The notes under the pieces were generated by a model. It ran no database searches. It saw nothing but the letters and a program-made list of their open reading frames with translations, and was not told the DNA's origin. DNA of 64,000 nt from Galbitalea soli (GTDB taxonomy: Bacteria; Actinomycetota; Actinomycetes; Actinomycetales; Microbacteriaceae). The translations under genes were made by a program, and so were the position numbers. The stretch is from NCBI RefSeq assembly GCF_010686725.1, contig NZ_JAAGWZ010000001.1:1214700-1278699 (forward strand), given 5' to 3'. How positions within the stretch are numbered: the stretch's first letter is position 1; every line of letters starts with the position of its first letter. Of the stretch, positions 52,221 to 59,806 are shown piece after piece.

Positions 52221-52248
52221 TGAGCGGCCGACGAACCCGGATGGGTTC
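52221..52248 (-). promoter_or_regulatory. Conserved 5' leader element, copy 2
   Basis: The hairpin GAACCCATCCGGGTTC (52248-52233 on the minus strand) is followed by GTCGGCCGCTCA and the AGGAGG of the ribbon-helix-helix gene. The stem is one pair longer than in copy 1. The conservation of stem, tetraloop ATCC/GGAT and following block suggests a cis-acting RNA or DNA site. Confidence 0.55.
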
Positions 52249-52319
52249 CTCTGCAAAGCCGCTCTCAGACGAGGAAGCGTGCGGATAATTATGCGCGGAC
52301 GACGTGGCGCGTCAATATT

Positions 52320-52349
52320 CCGGTCGCGGACGTTGTTTATTGCGCAACG
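52320..52349. repeat. CCGGTCGC-N13-TGCGCAACG site, copy 1
   Basis: CCGGTCGC (52320-52327) and TGCGCAACG (52341-52349) are separated by exactly 13 bp. The same two words with the same spacing occur at 56114-56143, upstream of the MT-A70 methyltransferase gene. It probably marks a shared regulatory site of the element. Confidence 0.45.
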
Positions 52350-52467
52350 ATTGTTGGTCGACTTGAAGCCAAAATCAGGCCCGCCTCACCATTGACTCGT
52401 GTCTTCTCATTCGTGCAGCAGCTTGGGCATGACGAACAGATATGACGCGCCCAACCGACTCTGGTCC

Positions 52468-52926
52468 CTAGTGAACTAGCGGCTCGGAAGCCGGCAGCTC
52501 CGCTGTGAAAGCGAGTATCAAGCCCGCGATGTTGGCGGCGAGAACCGCCCAAGTCACGATAGACACGTCGAACAGCCTGAACTTCAGAAAGAACCCCGCT
52601 CGCGAAGGACTGACAAACCAGACGAAAAACAGCGTTGCTGCGACCGCGACACAGACCAGCAAAATGCCGGTGAGTCCAGACCACTCGAGAAGATCACCAA
52701 ACGCGACAATGGTCAGAGCCGCGGCCGGGAAGCCATACGCAACTTCCAGAGACTGTCCTATATAGGCACGGATAACCTCGGGGCTTTGGGCCAACGTCGC
52801 TTCCGATGTTTGCAACGGGCGTACACGGTCGATTTCTCTCGAGAGGCGTTTCCCCTGCCATAACGAGAAAAACACGCAGACGAGGGCCACACCCGTGGAA
52901 GCAAGGAAAGTTCCCTGGGCGCTCAC
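52468..52926 (-). CDS. Four-span membrane protein
   Basis: A 152-residue protein with hydrophobic spans at roughly residues 8-24 (STGVALVCVFFSLW), 65-80, 85-108 (GILLVCVAVAATLFFVWFV) and 120-142 (VTWAVLAANIAGLILAFTA). It ends 3 bp from the stop-start region of the next upstream gene on the same strand (52930), so the three genes 54313-52468 form one operon. The function is unknown; a membrane effector or anchor for the two soluble proteins is possible. Confidence 0.68.
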   Translation of the reverse strand: MSAQGTFLASTGVALVCVFFSLWQGKRLSREIDRVRPLQTSEATLAQSPEVIRAYIGQSLEVAYGFPAAALTIVAFGDLLEWSGLTGILLVCVAVAATLFFVWFVSPSRAGFFLKFRLFDVSIVTWAVLAANIAGLILAFTAELPASEPLVH

Positions 52927-52929
52927 GTG

Positions 52930-53373
52930 CTACTTCACCGGAATGGTAACGCGGCCCTCAAGGGGACGATCGGCGGGCGAGTCGCCCCAGACCTGAACTG
53001 TTATCGTCGCGCTCGGGAGTCCGCCCTCATCGCGGGTGTAGTGTGCAATCCCCCTCGTCCACACGAACGCGCTCCCGCCGGACGTTGCGCCGGAGTGTTC
53101 CCAAGTGTGGCCTCTCGCACGGATCGAGTCCGAACTCGGCACGAACGTGTACTTCGACCGCTCCACGTCGGACTTTGCCTGAACGGCCATTCGACGACCG
53201 AGGGTGGTCTTGTAGCGAATTCTGTGCTGACCCTTAGTTGTACGGCTCGGGTTTAGGGTGGAAGTCCGAACGTCCGCGAGCCCTTCTAATCCTTCGAGTG
53301 GGACGACCACATCCCGCTGAAGAACCCACCGGAAGTACGGCTTCTCAGATCCAGATGTGTTTTGGATTGCCAC
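52930..53373 (-). CDS. Hypothetical beta-rich protein
   Basis: A 147-residue protein of beta-sheet composition (YFRWVLQRDVVVPLEGLEGL; RIRYKTTLGRRMAVQAKSDV; SATITVQVWGDSPADRPLEG) without signal peptide. Its start lies inside the 3' end of the preceding gene (29-bp overlap) and its stop is 3 bp before the membrane-protein start. No family is recognised. Confidence 0.65.
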   Translation of the reverse strand: MAIQNTSGSEKPYFRWVLQRDVVVPLEGLEGLADVRTSTLNPSRTTKGQHRIRYKTTLGRRMAVQAKSDVERSKYTFVPSSDSIRARGHTWEHSGATSGGSAFVWTRGIAHYTRDEGGLPSATITVQVWGDSPADRPLEGRVTIPVK

Positions 53374-54313
53374 GTTCCCTCACCAGAATTGTTATGTCAG
53401 CCTCGGAGAAAAACCTCGCGCGGCCGGCATTCCGAACAAAACGTCGAGCGCCATTGATCCGTGATAGATCGTTGAGATAGACGCCAACCTCTGCCGACTC
53501 AACGTCGCTGTCGATAAAACGAGCATAGGGTCGATGCCACGTCATAAAGACATCGCGAAAGGCAATGCGCGCAGCTACGACCGGCAGATCTCGCCGACGA
53601 ATAAGATCTATAGCCTCTTCAGTAGGCATCTCACCGATCAGGTTTGAAGGATCGACTTGGTATTCCTCCCAGTCGCCGTCTCCCGAATCCAGCGTGCGGT
53701 CGTGCGTGATTGGGCTGTGACCCGGGTCATGTCGACCGGAAACCATCACCATGGAAGCACTTTCACCGCTTCGAACCCGAAGTGGTGTTCCCTCATCGAT
53801 GAACGACTGCTGAAACTGCTCGAACGCTTCGGAAGCCGATAGGCTCGTGGACCAGTTAAGAAGCAGTCCGTTTCGATCGGACTCGAAGACGAAGTACTCT
53901 CCGTCTGAGTTGCGCACTAGACCACCAGGTCGAGTATTGCTGCCGTATTCAATTCGTTCGTATTGCAGATGGGTAGACCTCGCGCTCAACTGAGCGCTCC
54001 TATACATAATACCACCCAGCTCAACTACGCCCACGAGATCCCGGACCGCCCGAATATAGCCGAAAATGCCAGGTTCGCGACTCGACCTTAAGGATGACGT
54101 GCGGATTCCGGCTAATCCGAGAGACCGCAGCGTTGCCTGTCGCTTCCTCGTAACGCCGATGCCGCTACGCAACTGGATGATGAGGAGATCCCCGCTGCGC
54201 CCGCTGAGCTCTGGATAGGCCCGGATCTCCTCCAACGGAAACGGCACGTCTATGCCCGCCCTCTCAGGGACCAACGCGAGGGGCGACCATCGGAGGTCTT
54301 GATGTGTCGCCAT
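53345..54313 (-). CDS. Accessory protein with an embedded ribosomal uL30-like segment
   Basis: A 322-residue soluble protein. Residues about 43-98 (LLIIQLRSGIG, ATLRSLGLAGI, GIFGYIRAVRDLVGVVE) match the whole length of bacterial ribosomal protein uL30, including the RSxIG strand, the ATLxxLGLxxI helix and the final PxIxGxIxAVxxxVxV part. The preceding 42 and following about 220 residues are unrelated; the latter include a charged beta-rich region and end in RARFFSEADITILVRERGNP. It is the first gene of a three-gene operon with a beta-rich and a membrane protein. A ribosome-directed or RNA-binding role is a plausible inference. Confidence 0.68.
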   Translation of the reverse strand: MATHQDLRWSPLALVPERAGIDVPFPLEEIRAYPELSGRSGDLLIIQLRSGIGVTRKRQATLRSLGLAGIRTSSLRSSREPGIFGYIRAVRDLVGVVELGGIMYRSAQLSARSTHLQYERIEYGSNTRPGGLVRNSDGEYFVFESDRNGLLLNWSTSLSASEAFEQFQQSFIDEGTPLRVRSGESASMVMVSGRHDPGHSPITHDRTLDSGDGDWEEYQVDPSNLIGEMPTEEAIDLIRRRDLPVVAARIAFRDVFMTWHRPYARFIDSDVESAEVGVYLNDLSRINGARRFVRNAGRARFFSEADITILVRERGNPKHIWI

Positions 54314-54570
54314 GTTGTCTCTTCCTCCGGGTAGGGGACCTCGAATCTATATCCCAGGCCAGAGTTCCGCAATGGAATTTCCCTCAGGCTGGCAGATGTG
54401 GGTAGGCCGGACCGTAGTTCAGTTCGACGAGACGAGCGAAAGGGATATCGGCGTTATTGCCAGTGAGGCCTTTGGGGATTTCTGGGACCGAGGTGAGCTT
54501 GCCGCATCGAGTGGTCCGGTTTGCTTTCGCCGCACTCGAAGCTCGGCGCTGACACGTTACCCGGTCGGCA
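54314..54570. other. Intergenic region, no confident gene
   Basis: About 257 bp between two same-strand genes. A 93-codon plus-strand frame spans it but runs into the antisense of the next gene and has no ribosome site. The region should contain the promoter of the uL30-like operon. Confidence 0.45.
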
Positions 54571-55305
54571 CTAGTCATCCTGACGAAAATTGAATCGGAG
54601 CATGAGCTTGTTGCCCAGCGTCTCCGAGGCAACACCCTTGGCCACATCGACCCATCGGACCGTGTACTTCGGCCACAGCTCGCCGCGCCAGACGATCGTG
54701 GCGGAAGTCTCGACACCACCGTTTGGCACTTCGAGCGGCAAGTGAGGTCGGGCTATCTCAGTTCCGCCGCGATCGACGTACTCCCACGTCGTGTCCGCTG
54801 ATCTTCGCCCCGAGCCCACCCAGAGCTCGATCTCGGGTTCGCTCATGTAGATAACGCTCGGCTTCTGGGTTGTGATGATGATCTGGCAGACCTCCGGTGT
54901 CGTGCTCACTAGTGCGGTGAGTTCGGGCACCGCCTCCACGGTCCAATTCGTGGCGATAAGTTTCGCGATCACTGCTAGCCCGCGGTCGCTGAGGCGACGA
55001 GCTTGCCGCTGATCGATTCCGCCGAGTTCGGCGCCGGCATCTTCAAGTCGGTCTAGGTGGGATTGACCCTCGCTGGTTAGTCCCAACGAGGCAGCTGCCG
55101 CACGGACGGTCCGGTCAGAAGTGGCGTCGAGAAGGGCGTGTTGGAGGCGAGTGTAGGCGACGTAGGGGTCGCCTTCGCCAAGGAGACGGCAGATCGTCGA
55201 TGCCTCAGCAAGGGTGTGCACCGTGACGCCGTTCGAGAACTTACGAAGCATCTTGAGGTCGTCAAGAACCTTCGCTTCGAGGTCGGCGTCAGGCACGGAT
55301 GTCAC
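54571..55305 (-). CDS. Hypothetical protein with helical N-terminus and beta-rich C-terminus
   Basis: A 244-residue protein. The N-terminal half is helical (AKVLDDLKMLRKFSNGVTVH; AYTRLQHALLDATSDRTVRA) and resembles a winged-helix/DNA-binding arrangement (ARRLSDRGLAVIAKLIATNW). The C-terminal half contains beta strands (VCQIIITTQKPSVIYMSEPE; ATIVWRGELWPKYTVRWVDV). No membrane segment. It is divergent from the element's 55398 gene. It may be a regulator, but no known family is recognised. Confidence 0.65.
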   Translation of the reverse strand: MTSVPDADLEAKVLDDLKMLRKFSNGVTVHTLAEASTICRLLGEGDPYVAYTRLQHALLDATSDRTVRAAAASLGLTSEGQSHLDRLEDAGAELGGIDQRQARRLSDRGLAVIAKLIATNWTVEAVPELTALVSTTPEVCQIIITTQKPSVIYMSEPEIELWVGSGRRSADTTWEYVDRGGTEIARPHLPLEVPNGGVETSATIVWRGELWPKYTVRWVDVAKGVASETLGNKLMLRFNFRQDD

Positions 55306-55397
55306 TTTCCTGTCACGACGTAGGTAGGGGCGGATTGCTCCAATTTACTCAGAGGTTCGGTCCCGGGCTTCGTTGGAACAACCGAAGGAAGGTCCCC

Positions 55398-55706
55398 GTG
55401 TTCAACACGAAGACCGAGCTGGCTCCCCTGGGTGGGGCGTTCAGCTCGAATGGGCTGTCGCAGATGAGCGGCAGCATGCAGCGTCAGGCGGGTCGTGAGA
55501 TCGAGCGGGTCCAGGCGCAGGCGCTGGTGGCGGACGTGCGTGAGCAGGGACGTGCGTTCCTGACCAACACGGCGCTGCAGAACGTCGGCGCGCTGTCGGC
55601 GCTCGAGGCGCACCTCATCGAGGTCGCTCCACTCGGCGAGGCGCGCTACAAGCACATCGTCGACTCCTACGCGGCCGGTGCTGCGCAGGCGATCGCGCGG
55701 TGGTAG
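55398..55706 (+). CDS. Conserved small protein of the conjugative element
   Basis: A 102-residue helical protein from a GTG with GAAGGAAGG 5 nt upstream. It reads APLGGAFSSNGLSQMSGSMQ, then a long helix (GREIERVQAQALVADVREQG; LTNTALQNVGALSALEAHLI) and ends AAGAAQAIARW. It is the first of a series of short plus-strand genes leading to the transfer ATPase. No activity is known to me. Confidence 0.75.
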   Translation: MFNTKTELAPLGGAFSSNGLSQMSGSMQRQAGREIERVQAQALVADVREQGRAFLTNTALQNVGALSALEAHLIEVAPLGEARYKHIVDSYAAGAAQAIARW

Positions 55707-55709
55707 CTC

Positions 55710-55988
55710 ATGGCGTACCTCGTCCTGCTGGCGTTGCCGTTCCTGCTCCTGGGCGGCCTGATCTCGTGGGCGATCGAGTGGACGGGGCTGCTCGTGAACT
55801 GGCTGCGTGACCGCCGCGCCCGCCGCGCCGCGCGCATCGAGGCGGAGCTCGATCGCACGCAGATGCAGCTCCGCGCCACCATCCTGCAGCTGGCAAACCA
55901 GCTCGGTGGGGACGCCCACGAGGCGCGTAAGGCGCTTATCCGTGAGTCGTTCCTCGCCTCGGGCAAGGTGCCGCCGACCCAGCTCTAG
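55710..55988 (+). CDS. Small membrane-anchored coiled-coil protein
   Basis: A 92-residue protein with an N-terminal membrane span (LVLLALPFLLLGGLISWAIE), a basic patch (RDRRARRAARI) and a helical cytoplasmic tail (AELDRTQMQLRATILQLANQ). It starts 3 bp after the previous stop. A perfect 10-bp stem hairpin follows its stop codon by 10 bp. It is probably part of the element's transfer or maintenance module. Confidence 0.75.
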   Translation: MAYLVLLALPFLLLGGLISWAIEWTGLLVNWLRDRRARRAARIEAELDRTQMQLRATILQLANQLGGDAHEARKALIRESFLASGKVPPTQL

Positions 55989-55997
55989 CCCCAACCC

Positions 55998-56036
55998 AAC
56001 GGGAGGGTCGACGCATGTCCGGTCGGCCCTCCCGTT
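55998..56036 (+). terminator. Hairpin terminator-like structure
   Basis: AACGGGAGGG (55998-56007) pairs perfectly with CCCTCCCGTT (56027-56036) across a 19-nt loop. It starts 10 bp after the stop of the membrane-anchored protein gene. Only a weak T-tract follows (GTTCATT), so it may be an intrinsic terminator of the actinobacterial kind. Confidence 0.6.
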
Positions 56037-56113
56037 GTTCATTCCACAACATCATCAAGCCCAGCACGATCATCCCCATCGAGACCGACCCGGTCACGGG
56101 GGTGAACGGGTAT

Positions 56114-56143
56114 CCGGTCGCACTGTCCGGTCGATGCGCAACG
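56114..56143. repeat. CCGGTCGC-N13-TGCGCAACG site, copy 2
   Basis: CCGGTCGC (56114-56121), 13 bp, then TGCGCAACG (56135-56143), about 90 bp upstream of the MT-A70 gene. Further CCGGTCG words flank it (56127-56133, 56162-56168). It matches copy 1 at 52320-52349 in both words and in spacing. Confidence 0.45.
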
Positions 56144-56232
56144 TTACCGATCGGAATATTGCCGGTCGGAGAGATCCAGACCATAACCGTTCGTCGACAC
56201 CCGTCCTGATGCGGGTACAGAAGGAGGAGTAC

Positions 56233-56841
56233 ATGAACATCGAGACGACCAACCAGAACGCGAAGCCCAAAAGCTTCCGCGTCATCTACGCCGATCCGCC
56301 CTGGGATATCGCCCAGACGGGTGCCCGTGGTGCGGTCGCCCACTACGACCTGATGACCCTCGACCGCATCAAGGCGATGCCGGTCGGCGAACTCGCCGCC
56401 GACAATGCGACGCTGCTGCTGTGGGTCACCAACGCCGCGCTGCCCGCCGGCCTTGAGGTGATGGAGGCGTGGGGCTTCCGCTATGTGACGAACGCGGTGT
56501 GGGACAAGTACTACATCGGGCTCGGCAACTACTTCCGCGGCTCCCACGAGATCCTCCTCCACGGTGTGCGTGGCAAGGCACCGTTCAAGTATCACGGGCA
56601 GCGCTCGACGCTGCTGTTCCCCCGTGAAGACCACTCCCGCAAGCCGGCTGAAATGATCCCGCTGATCGAGCGCATTCTCGACGGCCCTTACCTGGAACTG
56701 TTCGCGCGCCAGCGTCCGAACAGCCTCAAGGACTGGTCGATCTGGGGCAACGAAGTGGACTCCGACATCACCATCCCAGGATTCCCGGTACCGAGCGACT
56801 TTGCCGCGCAGAGCACCACCAACGGAGACCGGGAGGGATGA
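56233..56841 (+). CDS. MT-A70 family adenine DNA methyltransferase
   Basis: A 202-residue methyltransferase. The catalytic motif is DPPW (VIYADPPWDI at residues 17-26), followed by HYDLMTLDRIKAMPVGELAA and TLLLWVTNAALPAGLEVMEA, then a C-terminal segment with RKPAEMIPLIERILDGPYLE and ELFARQRP typical of MT-A70. It transfers a methyl group to adenine N6 in DNA. It is an orphan enzyme on a mobile element, so protection from host restriction or regulation of the element is likely. AAGGAGG lies 5 nt before the ATG. Confidence 0.93.
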   Translation: MNIETTNQNAKPKSFRVIYADPPWDIAQTGARGAVAHYDLMTLDRIKAMPVGELAADNATLLLWVTNAALPAGLEVMEAWGFRYVTNAVWDKYYIGLGNYFRGSHEILLHGVRGKAPFKYHGQRSTLLFPREDHSRKPAEMIPLIERILDGPYLELFARQRPNSLKDWSIWGNEVDSDITIPGFPVPSDFAAQSTTNGDREG

Positions 56842-56844
56842 ACG

Positions 56845-57042
56845 GTGTCCTCCAACGAACCTACTTCGCTCGCCAGACGCTTCGTCGCGTTCTGCCTGTC
56901 CATTCTCGCCGGGATCGTGCTGCTCTACCTGGCCGTGCAGATGCTGGCCCAGTTTTGGGGCTGGTTCCTGCTGATCGCCGGGATCGTCGCGGCCATCTGG
57001 ATCACGGTGCGGATCGTGCAATCTCGCCGGAATCGGTGGTAA
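56845..57042 (+). CDS. Small two-span membrane protein
   Basis: A 65-residue protein from a GTG start 3 bp after the methyltransferase stop (GGGAGG upstream). Two adjacent hydrophobic spans (FVAFCLSILAGIVLLYLAVQ, GWFLLIAGIVAAIWITVRI) end in a basic tail. Conserved-type small proteins like this are common in actinobacterial transfer regions. Confidence 0.7.
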   Translation: MSSNEPTSLARRFVAFCLSILAGIVLLYLAVQMLAQFWGWFLLIAGIVAAIWITVRIVQSRRNRW

Positions 57043-57047
57043 CAATC

Positions 57048-57212
57048 ATGAGCACGTTTAGCTCTGTCGAAGTGTTGCGGAATGCACAACACGTATTGAC
57101 AGCACTCGTCAATGAGTTCATAACAAGCGTCACCCCAAAGCGGGCCTACCTACGAACGCTCCCGACCGCACTCACATCGGAGCACAAGAGAAGGGAGGTT
57201 CGTCATGTCTAA
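57048..57212 (+). CDS. Possible 54-residue protein
   Basis: ATG at 57048 opens a 54-codon frame (STFSSVEVLRNAQHVLTALV, NEFITSVTPKRAYLRTLPTA) that overlaps the start of the next gene by 8 bp. The DNA here is less GC-rich than its neighbours and there is no clear ribosome site. It may be real, as the strand and spacing fit the operon, but evidence is thin. Confidence 0.35.
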   Translation: MSTFSSVEVLRNAQHVLTALVNEFITSVTPKRAYLRTLPTALTSEHKRREVRHV

Positions 57213-57447
57213 GCACACGTCACGCCGCTACCGCAAAGCCCACGACCGCCGCGTCTGGGTCTTCAGCCAGCTCAACCACGATCTGCGGCCCGAGCAGATC
57301 GCTCGAATCATTGTCGCCGCCAGCCTCGCCCAAGCCCAACGCGAAGCCGACGCCCGCCGCGCCACGACCGAAACACGGGCCGAGGAGAGCACCACTGACG
57401 CGGACCAGTCCGGTGCCAGCGAGGGCGGGAAGGAGGCTGCGTCATGA
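57205..57447 (+). CDS. Small conserved-type protein preceding the transfer ATPase
   Basis: An 80-residue protein with a basic N-terminus (SKHTSRRYRKAHDRRVWVFS), a helix with DLRPEQIARIIVAASLAQAQ and an acidic tail. GGGAGG lies 6 nt upstream. The stop overlaps the ATG of the ATPase gene by 4 bp. No activity is known. Confidence 0.72.
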   Translation: MSKHTSRRYRKAHDRRVWVFSQLNHDLRPEQIARIIVAASLAQAQREADARRATTETRAEESTTDADQSGASEGGKEAAS

Positions 57448-59603
57448 GCGCGCTCATCTTCCAGCACGCCCACCTCGGTCGCCCAGTAGAACTCGATGCC
57501 GTAGCCGGTCTCCTCCTACGGCTAGCGCAACAGGATGCCCCGCGTCCGCTGGTCTTCGAGACCCGCGCCGACGACGACGGCATCCACTACCTGCTCGGCA
57601 CCTCAAGCGAACAGCAGTCCCGCGTGGGACGGCTGCTCGGCGATCACATGCCGGGAAGCCGTGTCACCGGTACCCCCACTCGCGCTGCTGTTAATGCGGC
57701 TCGCTTGCTGCGAGTCAGCGGCTCGCTACCGCTCTCCGTGAACACGATCGAGCAGGTCGTCCACTCCTCCTACTCCGCACTGACCTCTCGCCGCACAAGC
57801 GAGCAACTCGTCCTCCAAGTCGTCCTCGGGCGCACCCACCGCCCACGCCTACTTCCGGGGAAGGTGGCCGACCCGCACCGCACTGTGTGGGAGGCGATCA
57901 CAGTGGGGCAGCGGCCCGCGTCAGCGGAGCTTCGCCATCTCATGAAAGACCGCGTCGAGCAGGTGACGATCGAGACCACGATCCGTATCGGCGTCACCGC
58001 CACCACCCCTGAGCGGCGCCGCGCCCTCACCCACGAACTCCTCGGCAGCCTGCAAGAACTCGACGCCCCCGGCGTCCACATCGACCTGGCTCCCGACCGC
58101 CCCGAAACGCTTCAGGCCGGTACGCTATCGCGTCGCCCGAGTGTGAGAGCGACTGCGCTCGAGCTGGTGCCGTTCCTTGGCTGGCCGATCGGCGAAAACG
58201 AACTTCCGGGCCTGCCAAGTGCTCACCCGAAACGCATCCCTGCACCGGCCACGCTCACACCTAAGGAGGCCGTGTTCGCCACGAGCAACGCGCCCGGCGA
58301 CACCCGCAAGATCGGGATCACGGCCGCGGGTCGCCTCCAACACGTGATCATCACGGGACCGACCGGGTCGGGCAAGAGCACGATCTTCGCCCGCCTGGCT
58401 CTCGCCGATATCGAGGCTCGCCGCCCAGTTGTGGTGATCGACCCGAAGCGCCAACTCGTCGACTACATCGTTGACCACGCCCCCAAAGATGCGGCTGGCC
58501 ACATCGTCATCCTCGATGCCGCTGAGAAGAGCCCCGTCGGGTTCAACCCGCTCGACACCGCCGGACGACCGGCAGAGGTTGTCGTCGATGGCATCCTCGC
58601 CGCCCTCAAGGCCGTCTTCACCGACGGGTGGGGACCGCGCACCGAAGACCTCCTCCACGCCGGCCTTCTCACCCTCGCCCGCGCCGGCGAGGACAAGAAC
58701 GAACCGCACACCCTGATCGATCTGCCACGACTACTCACCGATGCCGCTTTCCGACGCACCGTCGTCGGCGCGATAGCGGGCGACCCCGTGCTGGGTTCGT
58801 TCTGGGCTGGGTTCGAAGAGATGAACACTGGGCAACGTGCGGCGGTGATTGGGCCGCCCATGAACAAGCTGCGCAAGTTCCTGCTGCGCTCCAACCTCGT
58901 CGCCGTCCTCGGACAACCCCGCCCAGCGTTCCGTCTCCGCGACATCTTCAAGCACGGCAACACCGCAGTACTCGTGCCCCTGAACGACGCCCTCCTCGGC
59001 CCGGGTGCGGCACAGCTGCTCGGGAGCCTGATCGTGGCTGAGGTGTGGATGGCCACACTCGAACGTGCCAACGAAACCGACCCGACCAAGCGTCCCGGCA
59101 TGGTGTTCGTCGACGAGGTGCAGCAGTTCCTGAACCTGCCGACCTCCATCGCCGACGCCCTCGCTACATCACGCTCCTATGGCGTCGGCTGGCATCTGGC
59201 CCATCAGTTCCGCGACCAACTCTCGCCCGGGATGCGTGCGGCGTTCGACGCCAACGCCCGCTCCAAGATCGCCTTCGCCGTCGGCCCCGACGACGCCCAA
59301 CACCTCGCCCGAATGGCCACAAGCCTCACCGCTGAGGACTTCCAGTCGCTGCCCCCCTACGAGATCTACGCGAACCTCGTCGAAGCCGGAGCACCCTCCG
59401 GATGGTTCTCCGCAACCACGCTGCCGCCGGTGAACCCGTCCGGCCACGGCGGCAAGATCCGCGAAGCGAGCCGCACGAGCTACGGCGGCAGAACCGTCAC
59501 GATCCCCGAGCCGGGAACCACGGACCCCGCCGACGTCGCCTCGTCGCTGCCTGAGACATCGGAGTCGGCTGGCTCGCATCGTCGAGCACGGAGGCAACCA
59601 TGA
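57444..59603 (+). CDS. VirD4/TraD-like conjugative DNA-transfer ATPase
   Basis: A 719-residue ATPase. The first about 260 residues form a variable N-terminal domain without clear membrane spans. Walker A GPTGSGKSTIF follows, then VVVIDPKRQLVDYIVDHAPK, SPVGFNPLDTAGRP and, in the C-terminal half, Walker B MVFVDEVQQFLNLP with SYGVGWHLAHQFRDQL and FAVGPDDAQHLARMATSLTA. This is the layout of coupling/translocation ATPases (DUF87/TraG-like) of actinobacterial conjugative elements. The lack of N-terminal spans suggests that the partner membrane proteins nearby supply the anchor. Confidence 0.88.
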   Translation: MSALIFQHAHLGRPVELDAVAGLLLRLAQQDAPRPLVFETRADDDGIHYLLGTSSEQQSRVGRLLGDHMPGSRVTGTPTRAAVNAARLLRVSGSLPLSVNTIEQVVHSSYSALTSRRTSEQLVLQVVLGRTHRPRLLPGKVADPHRTVWEAITVGQRPASAELRHLMKDRVEQVTIETTIRIGVTATTPERRRALTHELLGSLQELDAPGVHIDLAPDRPETLQAGTLSRRPSVRATALELVPFLGWPIGENELPGLPSAHPKRIPAPATLTPKEAVFATSNAPGDTRKIGITAAGRLQHVIITGPTGSGKSTIFARLALADIEARRPVVVIDPKRQLVDYIVDHAPKDAAGHIVILDAAEKSPVGFNPLDTAGRPAEVVVDGILAALKAVFTDGWGPRTEDLLHAGLLTLARAGEDKNEPHTLIDLPRLLTDAAFRRTVVGAIAGDPVLGSFWAGFEEMNTGQRAAVIGPPMNKLRKFLLRSNLVAVLGQPRPAFRLRDIFKHGNTAVLVPLNDALLGPGAAQLLGSLIVAEVWMATLERANETDPTKRPGMVFVDEVQQFLNLPTSIADALATSRSYGVGWHLAHQFRDQLSPGMRAAFDANARSKIAFAVGPDDAQHLARMATSLTAEDFQSLPPYEIYANLVEAGAPSGWFSATTLPPVNPSGHGGKIREASRTSYGGRTVTIPEPGTTDPADVASSLPETSESAGSHRRARRQP

Positions 59604-59806
59604 ACCGCCTCACGATGCCCACCAACACCCTAGTGACCTCTGGTGCCGGTATTCCGGTCGCTGTACCGTTCGGTATTCCGGTCACGACGATGAACACGAC
59701 CCCTGTGGCCCCACCTGTGGCCGAACAAGGCGGCAACTGGGATGGGACTGTGCTGCAGTTGCCCCGCACTCTGCGTTGCCCCCGCATCAAGGGAGGCCGC
59801 TCATGA
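59600..59806 (+). CDS. Small hypothetical protein
   Basis: A 68-residue Pro/Val/Thr-rich frame (NTLVTSGAGIPVAVPFGIPV) overlapping the ATPase stop and the next start by 4 bp each (ATGA). Coupled positions support it; the composition is odd and the DNA holds CCGGTC repeats, so it could be non-coding spacer. Confidence 0.45.
   Translation: MNRLTMPTNTLVTSGAGIPVAVPFGIPVTTMNTTPVAPPVAEQGGNWDGTVLQLPRTLRCPRIKGGRS

Noticed and set aside
54312..54593. 93-codon plus-strand frame between two minus-strand genes
   Set aside because: No ribosome site, overlaps the antisense of the next gene, and no supporting motif.
56015..56209. 64-codon frame in the leader of the MT-A70 gene
   Set aside because: It contains repeated CCGGTCG words and a terminator-like stem at its start, so the region is better read as regulatory.
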